From assembly GCA_949361645.1 (NCBI GenBank), contig OX442417.1, forward strand, positions 6,742,275-6,806,274: 64,000 nucleotides of DNA, in the 5' to 3' direction. The DNA comes from Spongilla lacustris. Lineage: Eukaryota > Porifera > Demospongiae > Spongillida > Spongillidae. The position numbers and the translations under genes are program-made. This document shows, piece by piece, positions 60,227-64,000 of the stretch. The notes beneath the pieces were generated by a model that worked only from the letters and a program-made list of their open reading frames with translations, ran no database searches and was not told the origin of the DNA. The first letter of the stretch is position 1. Every line of letters begins with the position of its first letter.

Positions 60227-63200
60227 TTACAACTGAGATGTTACAACATCAAAATGATTTCCATTTTTCCAGTAAATGTACATTGAATTTCGTTCAATGA
60301 TTACAGGAATGGTTGCATCTATATGACCTGGGTTAGCCATGTAAGACCAACTTTTAGACACAGGATCAAATGAGTATACATTACATGTCAATAAGTGTGA
60401 CAATGTTAGCATTTCATTATTGCTTCCATAACTACCCAACTGATCCATCTTCTTGTCACTAATGTATATTTCAATATCATCGCCCACATCAGATTCATCT
60501 GATGTGATTAGAAGGTGTGATATGTGTCTCATGTGTCTAATGATGCACATTCGCACTTCGTAATGCTGGTCAGGTGACCCAGTTATGATTTGAGAAAAAC
60601 ACCGAAAGAGACAATTTCCATCTCCACGTGTTCTCAATACTGTAGATAAGTTAGGGCGATTTAAAACAACATTGGGGCCCCCATGCTGGAAATGATTAGC
60701 ACTATGGAATTGAAGGCCCAGTTGTGCACATTTCTCGCGCTGCCACAATTCATCAGTTTGGTAGTATCTGAGATTTGGCCATGATGTTTGTACCTCTGCA
60801 CGAGGTACTCTTACTTCATCACCCAAGGTTAGATCAACAGAACCAAAAGCTGAACCAGGCATGGAATGCTTTGGTGGGCGTCCTCTACGCTTAGTCAATT
60901 TCTTACATTCTGCCTCAATACTGGGGTGAGACACATTGTCACATGTTAATACACCAGTACCAAAAGCTGGACCAGGCGTGGAATGCTTTGGTGGGCGTCC
61001 TCTACGCTTAGTCAATTTCTTACATTCTGCTTCAATACTGGGGTGAGACACATTGTCACATGTTAATACACCAGTACCAAAAGCTGGAACAGGCGTGGAA
61101 TGCTTTGGTGGGCGTCCTCTACGCTTAGTCCATTTCTTACATTCTGCTTCAATACTTGGGTGAGACACATTGTCACATGTTAATACACCAGTACACCTAG
61201 GTGTACTCTTAGGTACACGCACATTGGACACTTCTATACATGGGAGGTCCATTTTGAACAGCTTTCTTAGCCGGTTAACCTCTTCAATACACTCGGTACT
61301 GACCTTGATACATTTTGAATCAAATGCTAATACGTACAAACCAGCTAGTGTCCTGACCCGTGACATTGCAACATAGGCCATACCTGTCGCAAAGATGTCA
61401 CTAGATAAGTCTACTATGGCACAGTCTAACGAGAGACCTTGACACTTGTGGATTGTTACAGCAAATGCCAGTATCAAAGGAAACTGTTTTCTGTACACGT
61501 AAAAGCGTCGCAATATTTGGAATTTGCTACGAATACGTTCAATCTTAAACTGCAAATTAGGAGTGTGATCAAACGTGACCTGAATGTACTCCTTGGTGAT
61601 TGCAGATACTGTACCAAGTGCACCATTCACTAACCCTTGAGTAGTGTCTAGATTGCGTCTTAGCATGACTCTTACACCAACAGCTAGTTTCAACTCCGCC
61701 TCCAAACCCGCAGTCATGTTGCAATCTTTGTTTAACTTCTCCAGTTCAGAGGATGCCCTTTTAGTCCATTTAACTGCAGATGCAGTTTCATCATACTCAT
61801 CAATACAGGGTATGCAAGCAACCTCTGAACCCACTTTAGAGAGCATGTCTGTGTTAAACTGGTCACACGACTTTCTTGTTGCAAACAGGCACACAGGAGA
61901 AAGTCCTTGACCTAAAAGTTCTCTGAACTTTTCAGCAGCTGTGCATTTTATAACACGCTTTTGCAACTGATTAATGGTATTTTCAGAAAGGGAATTAACC
62001 CTCACCTCGTTTAACAACTGACCAAATTCAGGGTCGCGTTTTTGTCGCTCATTAATGGTCAGTTCATCATACACTACAGTTTCCTTCCAGATGTTCACTG
62101 ATGTCATGCAGCCTAGCCTTGCTGCAATTACTCTATTGCTAATATTCTGAAACACCATTGAACCATTCACAGGAGGAAGCTGCAGTATGTCCCCAACAAG
62201 CAGGACATTCATTCCCCCAAACCATTGGTCACCCCCAAACAATTCTTCTAGTCTGAGGTGAATATAACTTAAAGTGAGGCTTGAGAGCATGCTCACTTCA
62301 TCAATAATGATTAACTTAACATTCCTAAAGCCATTTCTCATCACCTTTAGTGATTCTTTAGGCAGTGGCCAATAGGTTGATGTTTTCGAATCATGCTCAA
62401 CTGGCAATTGGAATAGCCTGTGAACAGTGACACCATCTATGTTAAATGCAGCCAAGCCAGTGGGTGCAGCCAGTGCACACCTCACAGACTCTTTGTTATC
62501 CTTCCACAGATCATTTACAGTTGCCCGTATGGTATGAATTAGAAAGGACTTTCCTGTGCCACCAACCCCACTTATAAACATGCACAGGGGGCTACAGTTA
62601 GTACACGAACACACGCCATCTTCGTGGCGTTTCTGGTGTGTAAGATGGTCATTGACATTATTGAAAATACGCAATTGGTCAGAATTAAGCTTTAAAATGC
62701 GATCTTCAACAGTCTCTGCCCCCGATGTACATTCATTGAGGAGAAATACATCATCCAATGCTGCCTTAGCTTCACCCTGGAAGTACACATCTTCCTCGGC
62801 AGCAGGTGCTGGAGCATCTTGCACCTGCCTTGCTTCATTGATAACTTTCACTGCTGTCTGCGCTTTCAGCAGTGCTTGTAATTTTTCGTGGTGTTCTGAG
62901 AGATCAACATTACCACCAATGTGGCGGTTAAATGCAACCTCTGCCGTTTCACCTTCTGCTATTAAATCATTCTCATCATGAAATGGAATAAATAACAGCA
63001 ACAGAGAATAGTAATAGTCCTCTCTCTGGTTTTCGTTAGAGGGGTCGAAAAGTTTGTGATTTGGCAAGTGAGGCTTTTGTAACTTCTGGTATACTCTGGT
63101 ACCATTGTCACTCGTCCCACTATACACATACCACTTTATAAAGTCATACAGGCATACACCTGCCAGTGTTTTGGGCCTAGTAGGGTAAAATATATCTACC

Positions 63201-64000
63201 ACACTACCCTCCAAAATATCAGTGGAGCCAGGATTGTTTTTTTCAATCTCTACAAGCTGTGCATGACTCTTAAGCCTGCGTTTACGCTTGTGGGGCATTG
63301 AAACATCAACCCATTTCACAGTATCTGATTTCTCAGTGAGATGATCACCAAGCAGTAGGTCACTGGCCTCGTAGAGGCCGCACTCTCTGGAACGTAAGGA
63401 CCTGACTCCAAATGACCACAGTTTTGAATAAATACTACTATTAGCATTGACCTCCTGCCACACTTCCTGCATGCCACTTTTCTCAGCCTTGGTTACATAA
63501 CCTGTGACATAGTGAGCTAGAGTCAATGAAGATTCAGCTATAAACTGGATATCCATGTTGGCCCTCCACAGAAGAAGCAACAGTGGATTGTAGTCATTGA
63601 CCCGACACTCGTCAGCCGAGCGTGGCAGATGATAAATCTTCTTCCTGGATTTAAGGCATTCCTCCACTGGGTATAGCACCGCCTTCTCGGTACAGTCACG
63701 TGGAAAGCCAAATCTGCATGTGGTAATGAAACCACTTTTTAGCTTTCGCCTGCGTTTGCAATAGTCTGTACATTTGTGCATCTGGTATTTTGTGACCAAT
63801 GCATGAAGCTCGGGATTGAGAGCTGCATCAGGGATTTTGCAAGTGATACGCTCTTGAATCCATGCTAGAACCTCGTTGGGATCACCCTTACCAATCACGG
63901 GTGCTCCCTGCACCCATAACACTATATGGTAATGCGGTGCTCCACGTAACTGGTATTCTTTCTTCCAAAAGAAGTGCTCAATAACCCCAAGTACTGACCC
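60227..64000 (-). CDS. Helitron Rep/helicase with AT-hooks and OTU domain, partial at right edge
   Basis: The frame is open from the right edge to TAA at 60227-60229, at least 1257 residues; the GTG at 63922 is internal. Residues are counted from there. Before it, RGAPHYHIVLWVQ is the HUH metal-binding motif of the rolling-circle Rep. YVTGY (138-142) gives the paired catalytic tyrosines. A Pif1-like helicase follows: Walker A GVGGTGKS (452-459), APTGLAAF (486-493), IIIDEVSML (538-546), GDILQLPP (577-584), IHKCQGLSL (824-832) and AYVAMSRVRT (849-858). Residues 911-1027 are three 39-residue repeats, each with an AT-hook KRRGRPPK. An OTU cysteine protease domain has DGNCLFR (1101-1107) and a late GNHFD (1221-1225). 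The protein would nick and unwind DNA for Helitron transposition. No stop or shift is seen, so the element may be young. Confidence 0.9.
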   Translation of the reverse strand, partial: GSVLGVIEHFFWKKEYQLRGAPHYHIVLWVQGAPVIGKGDPNEVLAWIQERITCKIPDAALNPELHALVTKYQMHKCTDYCKRRRKLKSGFITTCRFGFPRDCTEKAVLYPVEECLKSRKKIYHLPRSADECRVNDYNPLLLLLWRANMDIQFIAESSLTLAHYVTGYVTKAEKSGMQEVWQEVNANSSIYSKLWSFGVRSLRSRECGLYEASDLLLGDHLTEKSDTVKWVDVSMPHKRKRRLKSHAQLVEIEKNNPGSTDILEGSVVDIFYPTRPKTLAGVCLYDFIKWYVYSGTSDNGTRVYQKLQKPHLPNHKLFDPSNENQREDYYYSLLLLFIPFHDENDLIAEGETAEVAFNRHIGGNVDLSEHHEKLQALLKAQTAVKVINEARQVQDAPAPAAEEDVYFQGEAKAALDDVFLLNECTSGAETVEDRILKLNSDQLRIFNNVNDHLTHQKRHEDGVCSCTNCSPLCMFISGVGGTGKSFLIHTIRATVNDLWKDNKESVRCALAAPTGLAAFNIDGVTVHRLFQLPVEHDSKTSTYWPLPKESLKVMRNGFRNVKLIIIDEVSMLSSLTLSYIHLRLEELFGGDQWFGGMNVLLVGDILQLPPVNGSMVFQNISNRVIAARLGCMTSVNIWKETVVYDELTINERQKRDPEFGQLLNEVRVNSLSENTINQLQKRVIKCTAAEKFRELLGQGLSPVCLFATRKSCDQFNTDMLSKVGSEVACIPCIDEYDETASAVKWTKRASSELEKLNKDCNMTAGLEAELKLAVGVRVMLRRNLDTTQGLVNGALGTVSAITKEYIQVTFDHTPNLQFKIERIRSKFQILRRFYVYRKQFPLILAFAVTIHKCQGLSLDCAIVDLSSDIFATGMAYVAMSRVRTLAGLYVLAFDSKCIKVSTECIEEVNRLRKLFKMDLPCIEVSNVRVPKSTPRCTGVLTCDNVSHPSIEAECKKWTKRRGRPPKHSTPVPAFGTGVLTCDNVSHPSIEAECKKLTKRRGRPPKHSTPGPAFGTGVLTCDNVSHPSIEAECKKLTKRRGRPPKHSMPGSAFGSVDLTLGDEVRVPRAEVQTSWPNLRYYQTDELWQREKCAQLGLQFHSANHFQHGGPNVVLNRPNLSTVLRTRGDGNCLFRCFSQIITGSPDQHYEVRMCIIRHMRHISHLLITSDESDVGDDIEIYISDKKMDQLGSYGSNNEMLTLSHLLTCNVYSFDPVSKSWSYMANPGHIDATIPVIIERNSMYIYWKNGNHFDVVTSQL
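60842..61192 (-). repeat. Three tandem 117-bp AT-hook units within the Helitron gene
   Basis: Each unit codes TGVLTCDNVSHPSIEAEC...TKRRGRPPKHS and differs at only a few bases. Unit length is a multiple of three, so number can change without breaking the frame. Confidence 0.9.

Overview
The window looks like a chromosomal piece of a marine invertebrate, most plausibly a demosponge. The reasons are very short spliceosomal introns (46-90 nt), tandem GABA-B-like class C GPCR copies (a family known to be expanded in sponges), AT-rich non-coding DNA rich in TACATGTA-type palindromes, and dense animal-type transposons. The species cannot be named from sequence alone. Most long open frames are artefacts of CA/TG microsatellites or of satellite DNA. 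Real coding signal is limited and split into short exons.

Layout. 1-539 is the 3' end of a class C GPCR; its 3' flank (to about 2180) is duplicated at 53153-54560 behind a second, broken receptor copy. 2777-4733, 7440-11294, 12306-16328 and 17783-19160 are inverted-repeat elements without a recognised transposase; the second and third are inverted copies of each other. 20567-23880 holds the most unusual locus: a secreted-peptide gene with a signal-peptide exon, three propeptide exons in consistent phase, then a run of micro-exons of 3, 6, 9, 12 or 18 nt, each framed by AG and GTAAG(T)-type sites, ending in a phase-matched terminal exon and poly(A) signals. A second micro-exon array lies at 26471-27064, and an orphan copy of promoter plus signal exon at 30235-30412. 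This resembles the micro-exon genes (MEGs) of schistosomes in architecture.

27530-33480 carries decayed retroelement pieces: C-terminal endonuclease-like fragments of a non-LTR type and a Ty3-like integrase. 33531-50976 is a 17.4 kb Tc1/mariner-type element with TA duplications, 1.4 kb terminal inverted repeats, arms of about 180-bp satellite in opposite orientation, and a broken DUF4817-type DDE transposase in the middle. It sits 7 bp before the start codon of the second GPCR (50984-53152), whose ectodomain is open but whose 7TM part carries frameshifts and a stop. A small three-exon gene (58833-58389, minus) lies beside a near-perfect 290-bp palindrome. 60227-64000 (minus) is an open Helitron Rep/helicase reading frame with three AT-hook repeats and a C-terminal OTU domain, running off the right edge.

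The GPCR copies and their flanks form one duplicated family; the micro-exon copies form another. Everything between is largely mobile DNA that has separated or broken them.
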